DNA of 64,000 bases, taken from positions 124,001-188,000 of the forward strand of contig NZ_CP070491.1 in assembly GCF_016925495.1 (NCBI RefSeq), in the 5' to 3' direction. The DNA comes from Methylococcus sp. EFPC2. GTDB lineage: Bacteria; Pseudomonadota; Gammaproteobacteria; Methylococcales; Methylococcaceae. Shown here piece by piece: positions 46,141 through 54,761 of this stretch (the first letter of the stretch is position 1; every line of letters begins with the position of its first letter). The notes beneath the pieces are model-generated. The model searched no databases, was not told where the DNA came from, and worked only from the letters and a program-made list of their open reading frames with translations. The position numbers were made by a program, and so were the translations under genes.

Positions 46141-46384
46141 GGCTTGGTATCCGTATGATGGTGATCGACGATGACAATTTAACAGACAAATTGTGAAATT
46201 TTATAGTCACCCTCAGCCGTAACGGGCTCGCGCAAGCAAAAAAGAGGGTGGCTTCGTCGTATACGGAACGCATCTCGCGAAAGTCAGCGCGGGGATGGGG
46301 GCCTAGCGCGCGAGACGGTGGTGTCTAATCCGACCACTGGAGGGTGCGGCGTAACCGGGGCAGGCAACACCGGCCCATGCCGTA

Positions 46385-46861
46385 TCAAAGGAGCCGTCGC
46401 GAGCCGGCCCGTTCCACCGCCGACAACAGGGCGCGCAAGGACTCTGCGTCGGCCAGACGATGGTCGTTGCCGACGCTGATCAATGACGAGTCTGGCAGAC
46501 CGCTGTTTTTCAGCAGTTCCACGGAGTCCGCATACGGGATCACGTCATCGGCCGGGGCGTGCAGGATCAAGGTGCCGGGTTCGACGGTGCTTGCTACGCC
46601 CCAGCGCTTCCAGGCGGGGCATAACAGAACCAGAGGCCTGCCGCCGGCGGAGAGGTTCATGGCGACGGCGCCGCCCCGGCTCGAACCGACCACGAGGTCG
46701 GAATGGTGGCTATCCAACTCGGCCTGGGCGATCCGCACCGCCTCGTCGAAATCGTCGGCGGGCAGGGCCGGTTGCTGGAGTTCGTGGCCGTGCTCGACCA
46801 GATAGCCCGGTTTGACCCCGCCAGGGACGGACTGCCAGCCATGCAGATAAAGTATTTTCAT
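46385..46861 (-). CDS. Small alpha/beta hydrolase (YqiA/RBBP9-like)
   Basis: The product is 158 residues and a minimal alpha/beta hydrolase: N-terminal LYLHGWQSVPGG, nucleophile elbow GSSRGGAVA (Ser near 60), the acid in HAPADDVIPYADS, and the catalytic His in VGNDHRLAD. The missing lid and short length match YqiA/YcfP-type esterases. The substrate is unknown. It lies 61 bases downstream of ppx on the same strand and may share its transcript. Confidence 0.82.
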   Translation of the reverse strand: MKILYLHGWQSVPGGVKPGYLVEHGHELQQPALPADDFDEAVRIAQAELDSHHSDLVVGSSRGGAVAMNLSAGGRPLVLLCPAWKRWGVASTVEPGTLILHAPADDVIPYADSVELLKNSGLPDSSLISVGNDHRLADAESLRALLSAVERAGSRRLL

Positions 46862-46922
46862 GGGATTTCCGCGTTCAGGTGCAGCGCTTGCGGGGCCGCG
46901 CTCCGCTGTTTGAGGTCTGAAG

Positions 46923-48458
46923 TCAACTGTAATCCAGCGTTTCGCCGGCGGCCTTCAAATATTCCGCCTCCCGCTCCAGGTCGGCGGCGGTGAGCGGGTG
47001 CTCGTCCAGCCAGCCGGCCGGGAAGCGCAGGCTCAGGTGTTTGTCGGTCAGGTCGATCCGGATGTGTGGCAGTTTGGCGATGTTGCGGCTGCGGTGCAAA
47101 AGCACGGACAGCCTCAAGGCCAGCGCGATTGGGCGGGCGGCGGTATTCCAGGGAGCCACGAGTTCCTTGAACAGCTTTTGGGGAAATTTGCGCCGATGCG
47201 CACGGACGATGGTGGCGACCAGCTTTTGATCCTGGCGGGAGAAGCCGGGCAAGTCGGCGTTTTCCACGATGTAGGCGCTGTGTTTGTGGTATCCGCTGTG
47301 GGCGATATCCAGGCCGATCTCGTGCAGTTCGGCGGCCCAGTCCAGCCATTGCTCGCCGGCTTCGCGGACGATGCCTGCTGAGGCGGCGACCTGGGACCAG
47401 AAATCGCGGGCGGTTTGACGGACGCGCGCCGCGTGTTCGCCGTCCACGTGATAACGGGCGGCCAGCGCGTTGACGGTGCGCGCCCGTACGTCTTCGTGCT
47501 TGATGCGCCCGAGAAGGTCGTAAAGCAGGCCTTCCCGCAGGGCGCCATCCGCGACCTTCATGTGCGGAATCCCCAAGCTCTTGAACGTGGCGTAGATGAT
47601 GGCGACACCGCCGGGCAGTATCGGTTTGCGGTCCAGGCTGAGTTCGGCGAACGGCAGCTTGTCGATGTGGCCGGCGGCGAGCAGCGCGTCGACCAGTTTG
47701 CCGAGGCCATCCAGCGTGATGCCGTCCTTGCTCCAGCCGTGGGCCATCAGCAGCTTTTCCACCGTGCGGAGCGTGCCGGAGGCGCCCACGGCTTCATTCC
47801 ACGCACCGTGACGGAAGGTATGCTGGAGCGGCTCCAGCTCCATTTGCGCGGCGATCACCGCCCGTTTCATGCGTTTGGGCGTGAGCTTGCCGTCGCCGAA
47901 GTGAGAGAGACTCATCGACACGCAGCCCATGTGCGTGCTTTCTTTCTGCAAGGGCGTCTTGTCGACGCCGATGATGTATTCGGTGCTGCCGCCGCCGATG
48001 TCCATCACCAGACGTCGCTGGCCGTCGGTCGCCAGGCTGTGGGCCACGCCCTGGTAGATCAGGCGGGCTTCCTCGATGCCGGCGATGACTTCAATGGGAT
48101 GGCCCAGAGCCCGTTCGGCCAGTTCCAGGAAGGCGTCCGCGTTGCGGGCGATGCGCAGGGTGTTGGTACCCACGGCGCGCACGCTGCCCGGCGGCATGTC
48201 GCGCAGGCGTTGGCCGAAGCGCTGCAGGCAGTCGATGGCTTTTTGCTGGGCTTCGATCGTCAGGCTACGGTTCGGCGTCAGGCCGCCGCCGAGGCGAACC
48301 ATCTCGCGCAGGCGGTCGACGATGACCAGTTCGCCCTTGCGCAGGCTGGCGACGATCATGTGAAAGCTGTTGGAACCCAGGTCGATGGCGGCGACGAGTT
48401 CGGGGGGAGTCTGGTTGCTCACGGTCTGGTGGTTCCACGCGGATTGAGAAGGAGGCAT
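46923..48458 (-). CDS. ppx: Exopolyphosphatase (Ppx/GppA family)
   Basis: The enzyme is 511 residues with the actin-like/HSP70 fold: phosphate-1 motif VAAIDLGSNSFHMIVASL near residues 22-39, DIGGGSTEYIIG near 150-161, and a C-terminal HD-like region (LHEIGLDIAHSGYHKHSAYI). It releases phosphate from polyphosphate ends; GppA activity on pppGpp cannot be excluded from sequence. The length and HD region favour Ppx. No ppk gene is adjacent. It is divergent from the ABC exporter genes, with 67 bases between the starts. Confidence 0.92.
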   Translation of the reverse strand: MPPSQSAWNHQTVSNQTPPELVAAIDLGSNSFHMIVASLRKGELVIVDRLREMVRLGGGLTPNRSLTIEAQQKAIDCLQRFGQRLRDMPPGSVRAVGTNTLRIARNADAFLELAERALGHPIEVIAGIEEARLIYQGVAHSLATDGQRRLVMDIGGGSTEYIIGVDKTPLQKESTHMGCVSMSLSHFGDGKLTPKRMKRAVIAAQMELEPLQHTFRHGAWNEAVGASGTLRTVEKLLMAHGWSKDGITLDGLGKLVDALLAAGHIDKLPFAELSLDRKPILPGGVAIIYATFKSLGIPHMKVADGALREGLLYDLLGRIKHEDVRARTVNALAARYHVDGEHAARVRQTARDFWSQVAASAGIVREAGEQWLDWAAELHEIGLDIAHSGYHKHSAYIVENADLPGFSRQDQKLVATIVRAHRRKFPQKLFKELVAPWNTAARPIALALRLSVLLHRSRNIAKLPHIRIDLTDKHLSLRFPAGWLDEHPLTAADLEREAEYLKAAGETLDYS

Positions 48459-48470
48459 TCTGCTAGAATC

Positions 48471-48479
48471 GCCGGCCCG
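48471..48479 (+). promoter_or_regulatory. Extended -10 element upstream of the ABC exporter genes
   Basis: TGCTAGAAT (48471-48479) matches the extended -10 form TGnTATAAT with one change, 47 bases before the ATG at 48526. No good -35 is seen, as expected for extended -10 promoters. Confidence 0.4.
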
Positions 48480-48525
48480 AACGCCATTTTAACCCAAGGA
48501 CCCGTTCCGAAAATTTGATCCCGGT

Positions 48526-49461
48526 ATGAATGCCCTGTCTCTGAGATCACTTTACAAACGTTATCCCAATGGCTTCGAGGCGCTCAAAGGCATCAGCCTG
48601 GACGTGCCGGCCGGGGATTTCTTCGCCTTGCTGGGGCCTAACGGCGCCGGCAAGTCGACCACTATCGGCATCGTCTCCTCGCTGGTCAACAAGACCGCCG
48701 GCACGGTGACGGTGTTCGGCCACGACCTGGACCGCGAGCGCGATGCGGCCAAGCGTTGCATCGGCCTGGTGCCGCAGGAAATCAATTTCAACCAGTTCGA
48801 GAAGGTTGGCAACATCGTCGTCAATCAGGCCGGCTATTACGGCATAGCGCGGCGCGAGGCCAGGCGGCGGGCGCAGGCCAGCCTGGAACAACTGGATTTG
48901 TGGGATCGGCGCGATCAGGTCTCGCGCCAGCTCTCGGGCGGCATGAAGCGGAGACTGATGATTGCCCGCGCCCTGGTGCACAGCCCTAAGTTGTTGATCC
49001 TCGACGAACCGACGGCGGGTGTCGATATCGAAATCCGCCGTGCCATGTGGGATTTTCTCCGGCGCATCAACGGCGAAGGCACGACCATCATCCTCACCAC
49101 GCACTATCTGGAAGAGGCTGAAAATCTGTGCCGCAACATCGCCATCATCGACCACGGCGTGATTGTCGAACACAGCGACATGCCGGGTTTGCTGGCCAAG
49201 CTCACGACCAACCGGTTCATCCTGGAATTGCAAGGTCCGCTGGATGCCGCGCCGGAAGTGCCGGGTTATGTCTTGCGCCGGCTGGATGCGCTGACCCTGG
49301 AAGCGGACGTGCCGACGGCGCTCGGCGTGCACGGCTTATTCGACGCCCTCGGTGCCCACGGCGTGCAGGTCGCTGGACTGCGCAACGCTTCCAATCGCCT
49401 GGAGCAGCTTTTCGTCAATCTGCTGGATAAGCGCCCGTCACCGAATCGGCATACGTCATGA
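48526..49461 (+). CDS. ABC-2 type transporter ATP-binding protein (YadG-like)
   Basis: This ATPase subunit of 311 residues has Walker A GPNGAGKST, Q-loop region VPQEINFNQF, signature LSGGMKRR and Walker B LLILDEPTAGVD, with the switch His in TTHYLEEAE. It pairs with the permease encoded directly after it, overlapping by four bases. The pair resembles YadGH of Escherichia coli. The exported substrate is unknown. The C-terminal extension after residue 230 is typical of the family. Confidence 0.92.
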   Translation: MNALSLRSLYKRYPNGFEALKGISLDVPAGDFFALLGPNGAGKSTTIGIVSSLVNKTAGTVTVFGHDLDRERDAAKRCIGLVPQEINFNQFEKVGNIVVNQAGYYGIARREARRRAQASLEQLDLWDRRDQVSRQLSGGMKRRLMIARALVHSPKLLILDEPTAGVDIEIRRAMWDFLRRINGEGTTIILTTHYLEEAENLCRNIAIIDHGVIVEHSDMPGLLAKLTTNRFILELQGPLDAAPEVPGYVLRRLDALTLEADVPTALGVHGLFDALGAHGVQVAGLRNASNRLEQLFVNLLDKRPSPNRHTS

Positions 49462-50222
49462 GCTACCGCGTCGTTCTTCAAGCCATCCTGTACAAGGAGA
49501 TACACCGCTTCGTCCGCATCTGGCCGCAGACCGTGCTGCCGGCGGCCATCACCACCTCCCTGTATTTCCTCATTTTCGGCACCCTGATCGGCGAGCGCAT
49601 AGGCCGGATGGACGGCCTGGCCTACCGGGATTACATCGTGCCGGGCGTGATCCTGATGACGGTCATCACCAATGCCTACAGCAACGTGGTGTCGTCGTTC
49701 TATTCGACCAAGTTCCAGCGCCACATCGAGGAACTGCTGGTCGCCCCGGTGCCCGATTGGGTCATCCTGGCCGGCTATGTGGGCGGCGGTATCGCCCGCG
49801 GCCTGGTGGTGGGCGGCGTGGTGGCCGCGGTGGCGATGAGTTTCAGCAGCTTCAGGCCGGCTCATCCCGAGATCATCCTGGCGGTGTTTGTCCTCACGGC
49901 CACCTTATTTTCGCTGGCGGGTTTCATCAACGCCATCTTCGCCAACAGTTTCGACGATATTTCCATCATCCCCAATTTCGTGCTCACCCCCCTGGTTTAC
50001 CTGGGCGGGGTGTTTTATTCCATCGAACTGTTGCCGCCGTTCTGGCGTACCCTTTCGCTGGGCAATCCCATCCTCTATATGGTGAATGCATTCCGCTACG
50101 GCTTCCTCGGCGTGAGCGACGTGCATCTCGGCCATGCCTTCGCCATCACCGGCGGCTTCATTCTTGTCCTGACCGTCTGGGCCTTGCTATTGCTGCGGCG
50201 GGGGACCGGGCTAAAAAACTAG
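49458..50222 (+). CDS. ABC-2 type transporter permease (YadH-like)
   Basis: The 254-residue membrane protein has about six hydrophobic helices (AAITTSLYFLIFGTLIG, YIVPGVILMTVITNAYSN, GLVVGGVVAAVAMSF, ILAVFVLTATLFSLAGF, VLTPLVYLGGVFYSIELLP and FILVLTVWALLLLRR). It has the ABC-2 permease signature around GNPILYMVNAFRYGFLG. It forms the exporter with the ATPase encoded just upstream. The end is followed by a strong palindrome shared with the convergent rne gene. Confidence 0.92.
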   Translation: MSYRVVLQAILYKEIHRFVRIWPQTVLPAAITTSLYFLIFGTLIGERIGRMDGLAYRDYIVPGVILMTVITNAYSNVVSSFYSTKFQRHIEELLVAPVPDWVILAGYVGGGIARGLVVGGVVAAVAMSFSSFRPAHPEIILAVFVLTATLFSLAGFINAIFANSFDDISIIPNFVLTPLVYLGGVFYSIELLPPFWRTLSLGNPILYMVNAFRYGFLGVSDVHLGHAFAITGGFILVLTVWALLLLRRGTGLKN

Positions 50223-50246
50223 CCGGATTATCGGGGGGCAAAAACG

Positions 50247-50282
50247 GCAAACCCCGACACGGCATGCCGTGTCGGGGTTTGC
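50247..50282. terminator. Perfect 36-base palindrome between the ABC exporter and rne, bidirectional terminator
   Basis: Positions 50247-50264 (beginning GCAAACCCCGACAC) and 50265-50282 are exact reverse complements. The flanking AAAA on the left gives a T-rich tail for leftward transcription from rne. It sits between two convergent stops at 50222 and 50311. Confidence 0.85.
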
Positions 50283-50310
50283 GTTGAGAGGCGCTGAGCC
50301 GGTTTTCCGA

Positions 50311-53208
50311 TCAGTCTTCGGTTTGCGGCGGAATCGTCCTCGGTTCTTCTGGCGTCGGGGCCGGAGCCTCCCCGCCGTCTGTGGTTTCCGCAGCCGGTTC
50401 CCCGCCGGTTTCGCCCTCGGGGCGCGGGAGGCGGCGCCGTTCGCCACCGCGCCGGCCGCGTCCGCCACGTCGACGATTCGACGGACGTCGTTCGCGCACG
50501 GGGCTTTCTTCGGCGTCGGTGCTTTCGGCCTCGTCCGCCGCTTCCGTGGACTCGAAGGTCTGCTCTTCCTGCTCGTCGCCGAATTCACCGCTTTCCGTTG
50601 CCGCCTCGGGCGGATACGCCAAGGGTTCGGCGTGCTCCGGCAGCGGCCACTCGACGTCCGTGGCGGTCGATTCCGTCACGGTTGCGGGTCCTTCATCCGC
50701 CTCGGTGGGGCTCGGGGTTTCGTCGGCAGCGGGAGGTAGCGGCCGCTCTTGGGGTGCAGCTTCCTCCGCGACGGGCTCCGGGATTACGGCTTGTGCGCCG
50801 GCTTCAGCCGGTGCCTCGGCTCTTGCTTCGGCTGCGTCCACGCTGGGTTCTACCCAGTCGATATACGTGTGCGGTTCGCGACGGACGTGACGATCGCGGG
50901 GCGGCCGCCGGCGCGGAGCGGCCTGGGGTGATACGGTGTCCGCGGAGATGGGCGCCTCGGCTTCGCCTTCGGCGACGAAAGGCGCGGGCGGAACAAATGC
51001 CCGCGGGGCCTGTTCTGTGTCGACGGCGCGGCTTTCCGACGCGTCGGCATCCTCGCTCGGTTCCGCGTCTAAGGTTTCGACGTTCTCGGTTCTCTCACCC
51101 CCGCCGTTGCGGCCGTAAGCGCCTTCGCCCCGCCGACCGCGCCGGCGACGCGAGCCGCGCCGGAGGCCGTCGCGGCGGTCGCGCCCTCGGCTGTCTTCGC
51201 TTTCGGGTGAGGTGTCGGTAGCAGGCAGGTTATCGACTTCAACCAGGCCGACGGCGGTGGGAACAAAGGCGTGAGCCGGTGCATGTGCGACGGTTGCGGG
51301 CACCGGCTTCGGCGGGCGACGATCCTGACGTTCTGGACGTTCTGGACGTTCTGGACGTTCTGGACGTTCCTGGCGTTCCGGCCGCTCGCGATGCGGGCGT
51401 TCCGGACGGCTCGGTCGTCCGCCGCGTTCGCCCGCGGTCTCCGCAGACGGTGCGCGTCGCGGGGGGAGGGCGGCGGCGGGTTCGGCCGGCTTGGCTTCCT
51501 CGTCCTCTTTTCCGCCCGTGAATATGTTGAGGAAGCGCTTGATCAGGCCGCCGCCGGCTGCCGGCTGTCCCGCTTTGGCCGGGGCCACCGGGGCGGGGGA
51601 GGGCGGCAGGATGCCGCGTACCGTCGGTTGCTCGGCGCCGGCGGGGCCGGTCCCCCTCGAATAAGTGGGGAGGGAGGGCTCTTCCTTCTTGATGAGCTGG
51701 TAACTGGGCTTGCGCTCCTGCTCTTCCTCGGGTGCCGAGCTGCGGATGCGCTGGATGTCGAAGGCGGGGGTTTCGAGGTGGCGGCTGGGGATGATGACGA
51801 TGGAAACTTCCTGCCGTTTTTCGATCTGCTCGATGATGGAGCGCTTCTCGTTGAGCAGGAAGGTGGCCGACTCGATGGGCAGCTGCGCGATGATCTTGTC
51901 GGTGTTCTTCTTCATCGCCTCTTCTTCGAGCAGGCGCAGCACCGACAGGGCCAGGGATTCGACGTTGCGTATGCTGCCCTGCCCCTTGCAGCGCGGGCAG
52001 GTGATCAGTGTCGCTTCACCCAGCGAGGGACGCAGGCGCTGGCGCGAAAGTTCGAGCAGGCCGAAGCGGGAGATGCGGCCGATCTGGATGCGCGCGCGAT
52101 CGGACTTGACCGCGTCGCGCAGGCGGTTTTCCACCGCGCGCTGGTTGCGCGCGGCCATCATGTCGATGAAGTCGATGACGAACAGGCCGCCGAGGTCGCG
52201 CAGCTTCAACTGGCGGGCAATCTCGTCGGCCGCTTCCAGGTTGGTGTTGAGCGCGGTTTCCTCGATGTCGCTGCCCTTGGTCGCGCGCGCCGAATTGATG
52301 TCGATGCTGGTCAGCGCCTCGGTGTGATCGATCACGATGGCGCCGCCGGAGGGCAGGGGCACCTCGCGGCTGTAAGCCGTCTCGATCTGGGCCTCGATCT
52401 GGTAGCGGCTGAACAGCGGTACGGCATCCTGGTACAGCTTGGCCTTGTGGATGAACTGCGGCATGACCTGCTGCAGGAAGCTCAAGGCCAGCTTGTGCGT
52501 AGCCGGGTTGTCGATCAGGATTTCGTCGATGTCCGCGCGCAGGTGATCGCGCAGGGCGCGGATGATGACGTTGCTTTCCTGGAAGATCAGGAAGGGCGCG
52601 GACTTTTCCTGCGCCGAGCGGTCTATCGCTTCCCACAGTTGCAGGAGGTAATTCAGATCCCACTGCAGCTCTTCCGGCGTCTTGCCGCCACCGGCAGTCC
52701 GCACGATCAGGCCCATGCCCTCGGGGACTTCCAGCGCGCTCATCACTTCCCGCATGTCGCTGCGGATGTCGCCTTCGATGCGCCGCGAGATGCCGCCCGC
52801 GCGGGGATTATTGGGCATCAGCACCAGGTAGCTGCCCGCCAGGCTGATATAGGTGGTCAGTGCGGCACCCTTGCTGCCGCGCTCCTCTTTTTCGATCTGG
52901 ACGACGACTTCCTGACCTTCCCTCAATAAGTCCTTGATGTCGCGGCGGCTGTATTCCTCGTCGGGCGAGTGTTTGAGATAAGCCGGGGAGATTTCCTTGA
53001 AGGGCAGGAAACCGTGGCGTTCGGAGCCGTAATTGACGAAGGCGGCTTCGAGGCTGGGTTCGATGCGGGTGATGGTGCCTTTGTAGATATTGGATTTTTT
53101 TTGTTCTTTGGAAGGTATCTCTATATCGAAGTCGTACAGTTTCTGTCCGTCCACCAGGGCAACCCGGATTTCCTCGGGCTGGGTGGCGTTGATTAACATT
53201 CTTTTCAT
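50311..53208 (-). CDS. rne: Ribonuclease E
   Basis: This 965-residue enzyme is the main endoribonuclease for mRNA decay and rRNA/tRNA processing. The catalytic half carries an S1 domain ([23 protein letters not shown]), the metal-binding aspartates in [13 protein letters not shown] and [10 protein letters not shown], and the zinc link TCPRCKGQG. From about residue 520 the protein is a low-complexity scaffold rich in Arg, Pro and Glu, with a tract of ERP repeats near 620-650 and an acidic/Ala-rich end. Such tails recruit degradosome partners and membranes; the specific microdomains cannot be matched here. It is the only long, clearly conserved frame in the region, and a long open frame on the opposite strand is rejected. 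Confidence 0.97.
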   Translation of the reverse strand: MKRMLINATQPEEIRVALVDGQKLYDFDIEIPSKEQKKSNIYKGTITRIEPSLEAAFVNYGSERHGFLPFKEISPAYLKHSPDEEYSRRDIKDLLREGQEVVVQIEKEERGSKGAALTTYISLAGSYLVLMPNNPRAGGISRRIEGDIRSDMREVMSALEVPEGMGLIVRTAGGGKTPEELQWDLNYLLQLWEAIDRSAQEKSAPFLIFQESNVIIRALRDHLRADIDEILIDNPATHKLALSFLQQVMPQFIHKAKLYQDAVPLFSRYQIEAQIETAYSREVPLPSGGAIVIDHTEALTSIDINSARATKGSDIEETALNTNLEAADEIARQLKLRDLGGLFVIDFIDMMAARNQRAVENRLRDAVKSDRARIQIGRISRFGLLELSRQRLRPSLGEATLITCPRCKGQGSIRNVESLALSVLRLLEEEAMKKNTDKIIAQLPIESATFLLNEKRSIIEQIEKRQEVSIVIIPSRHLETPAFDIQRIRSSAPEEEQERKPSYQLIKKEEPSLPTYSRGTGPAGAEQPTVRGILPPSPAPVAPAKAGQPAAGGGLIKRFLNIFTGGKEDEEAKPAEPAAALPPRRAPSAETAGERGGRPSRPERPHRERPERQERPERPERPERPERQDRRPPKPVPATVAHAPAHAFVPTAVGLVEVDNLPATDTSPESEDSRGRDRRDGLRRGSRRRRGRRGEGAYGRNGGGERTENVETLDAEPSEDADASESRAVDTEQAPRAFVPPAPFVAEGEAEAPISADTVSPQAAPRRRPPRDRHVRREPHTYIDWVEPSVDAAEARAEAPAEAGAQAVIPEPVAEEAAPQERPLPPAADETPSPTEADEGPATVTESTATDVEWPLPEHAEPLAYPPEAATESGEFGDEQEEQTFESTEAADEAESTDAEESPVRERRPSNRRRGGRGRRGGERRRLPRPEGETGGEPAAETTDGGEAPAPTPEEPRTIPPQTED
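51327..51371. repeat. 9-base tandem repeat inside rne
   Basis: Four perfect copies of GACGTTCTG (51327-51362) plus a fifth variant copy. On the coding strand they give repeated Pro-Glu-Arg triplets in the RNase E tail. Length change in whole units would keep the frame. Confidence 0.9.
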
Positions 53209-53753
53209 TCGGCTGTTCCTTTAGCGCCTGGCCGAGAAAGCGGGCGAGCTTTACGCGCGGGGATTTCCTCTGGAATGGGGGCTGTCCGTCGTGATTAAGA
53301 TATTGGGCATAACTGGACGCAGTCTTTATTCGTTGGAGTTTTGGAAATCCACCAGCATGCGGATCGATACGCGGGCCCCGGTTCTTGAAGCAGGACCCTG
53401 CTCTCCCTGGCCTAGACGCTGGTTACGCTCATCATGGGTCGAGCGCTTGAACCCTTAGTTCTTGTAAATTGTTCTTCTCGAGTGCAGCAATTCATCCGTT
53501 CGGGAGCATCCGGCCGGTTTACCGGCCCGTTCGGGTATGTTCTGTTGTTTCGAAGAGCCGCGCGGGCAATACCCGTGGCTCTGGACCGCTTACGCAGCGC
53601 GTCCCCGCCGGGTAAAAAGTTTTCGTTGGTTGACAAGGAAAACAGGAGGGGATCGCAGGCCAAAACAGCGAGTCGGGAGGGCGTATCGCGCGGGGGCGTA
53701 ACTCGCCGCCGGATGCACACAGCCGGTTTCACCTAATTGGCGCTGTTCAAAGC
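53209..53753 (-). other. Long 5' leader of rne, no gene seen
   Basis: This is the 5' part of the 626-base gap 53209-53834. If the promoter at 53760-53788 is used, the leader is about 545 bases. Escherichia coli rne has a 361-base leader through which RNase E regulates its own mRNA. The low-quality open frames here are not supported. Confidence 0.5.
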
Positions 53754-53759
53754 GGCGAA

Positions 53760-53788
53760 ACTATAACAATCTTGAGAAAAAGCATCAA
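53760..53788 (-). promoter_or_regulatory. Candidate rne promoter
   Basis: On the minus strand TTGATG (53788-53783) and TATAGT (53765-53760) are separated by exactly 17 bases, a strong sigma-70 match in an AT-rich patch. rne is the only minus-strand gene downstream. Confidence 0.6.
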
Positions 53789-53834
53789 TTTATGGGGCGG
53801 GGTGATGATACGGTTCACGCCGCGGCTCACCGGA

Positions 53835-54761
53835 TCAGCCGCCGATTCTTTCCATGACCACGGCGACCGCCGCGCTGCGGGTTTCCACCCCCAGCTTCTC
53901 GAATATATGTTCCAGATGCTTGTTCACCGTGCGAGGACTGCAGCCGAGGATCAGACCGATATCGCGGTTGGTCTTGCCGCGGGAGATCCACATGAGCACC
54001 TCGGTTTCCTTGAAGGTCAGCCCCAGGCTGCCGCGCACGGCGTCGATGTCCCAATCCGCTGACCGCCGTTGCAGCAATACCAGGTATTCCCCCGAGTTTT
54101 GGCAGGGTGCGATCGCGGCGGAGTAGCGGACTCCATCCCGCAATAGCGTGCAGATTTCCGGCGCGGCGGCATCGCAGCGCATCTCCCGCCTGGCCCAATC
54201 ATGCAGCGGCGCCGGCAGGACACCGGCCAAGCCGTCGCGGTCGCCGGCCAGGTCGTGCAGATATTGCGCGGCTTCCGCCGTGAGCCACGTGATCCCGGCG
54301 TTCGCGTCGACGGCGAGGGCGGCGAATCCGCCTTGCGACAAGGCCTGCTCCGCCCGTTGCGCGGCCCGCGCCTGGGTGAGTTGAGCGCCGACGCGGGCCA
54401 GCACCTCCTCGTTGCGGAAGGGCTTGACGATGTAATCCACGGCGCCTTCGTTGAAGCCGCGCAACAAATTGTCCAGATCGCTCAAGGCGGTCATGAACAG
54501 TATGGGAATGCGCCGGGTCGCGGGATTCAGCTTGAGCCGGCGGCAGGTCTCGAAGCCGTCCATGCCCGGCATGATGCCGTCCAGCAGGATGATGTCGGGC
54601 GTCGCGTAGGCCAGTTGTTCCAGCGCGGAAATCCCGTCGGTGGCGATCAGCACCCGATAGCCGGCTTCCTGCAGGGCGTCCGACAGCAGGGCGAGATTGC
54701 CCGGCGCATCGTCGACGATCATCACCGTGCCCGGGCCGTTCGCGGAAGAGAAGCTGCTCAT
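53835..54761 (-). CDS. Response regulator with receiver, PAS-like linker and LuxR-type output
   Basis: The 308-residue protein has a receiver domain with D17-D18 and phosphoacceptor Asp61 (PDIILLDGIMPGMDG), then a middle region that looks PAS-like (FAALAVDANAGITWLTAEAA). The C-terminal LuxR helix-turn-helix reads LGLTFKETEVLMWISRGKTNRDIG onwards (about 245-300). The ATG at 54761 overlaps the stop of the hybrid kinase gene by four bases, so they are a cognate pair. The neighbouring urea transport genes suggest that these are its targets. No DNA-binding site was identified. Confidence 0.88.
   Translation of the reverse strand: MSSFSSANGPGTVMIVDDAPGNLALLSDALQEAGYRVLIATDGISALEQLAYATPDIILLDGIMPGMDGFETCRRLKLNPATRRIPILFMTALSDLDNLLRGFNEGAVDYIVKPFRNEEVLARVGAQLTQARAAQRAEQALSQGGFAALAVDANAGITWLTAEAAQYLHDLAGDRDGLAGVLPAPLHDWARREMRCDAAAPEICTLLRDGVRYSAAIAPCQNSGEYLVLLQRRSADWDIDAVRGSLGLTFKETEVLMWISRGKTNRDIGLILGCSPRTVNKHLEHIFEKLGVETRSAAVAVVMERIGG

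Noticed and set aside
51327-51371. Short direct repeats as a CRISPR-like array
   Set aside because: The units are 9 bases without spacers and lie in a coding frame.
51271-52929. 552-codon open frame on the plus strand opposite rne
   Set aside because: It is antisense to the conserved catalytic half of RNase E, has no recognisable domain, and arises from the high GC of the third codon positions.
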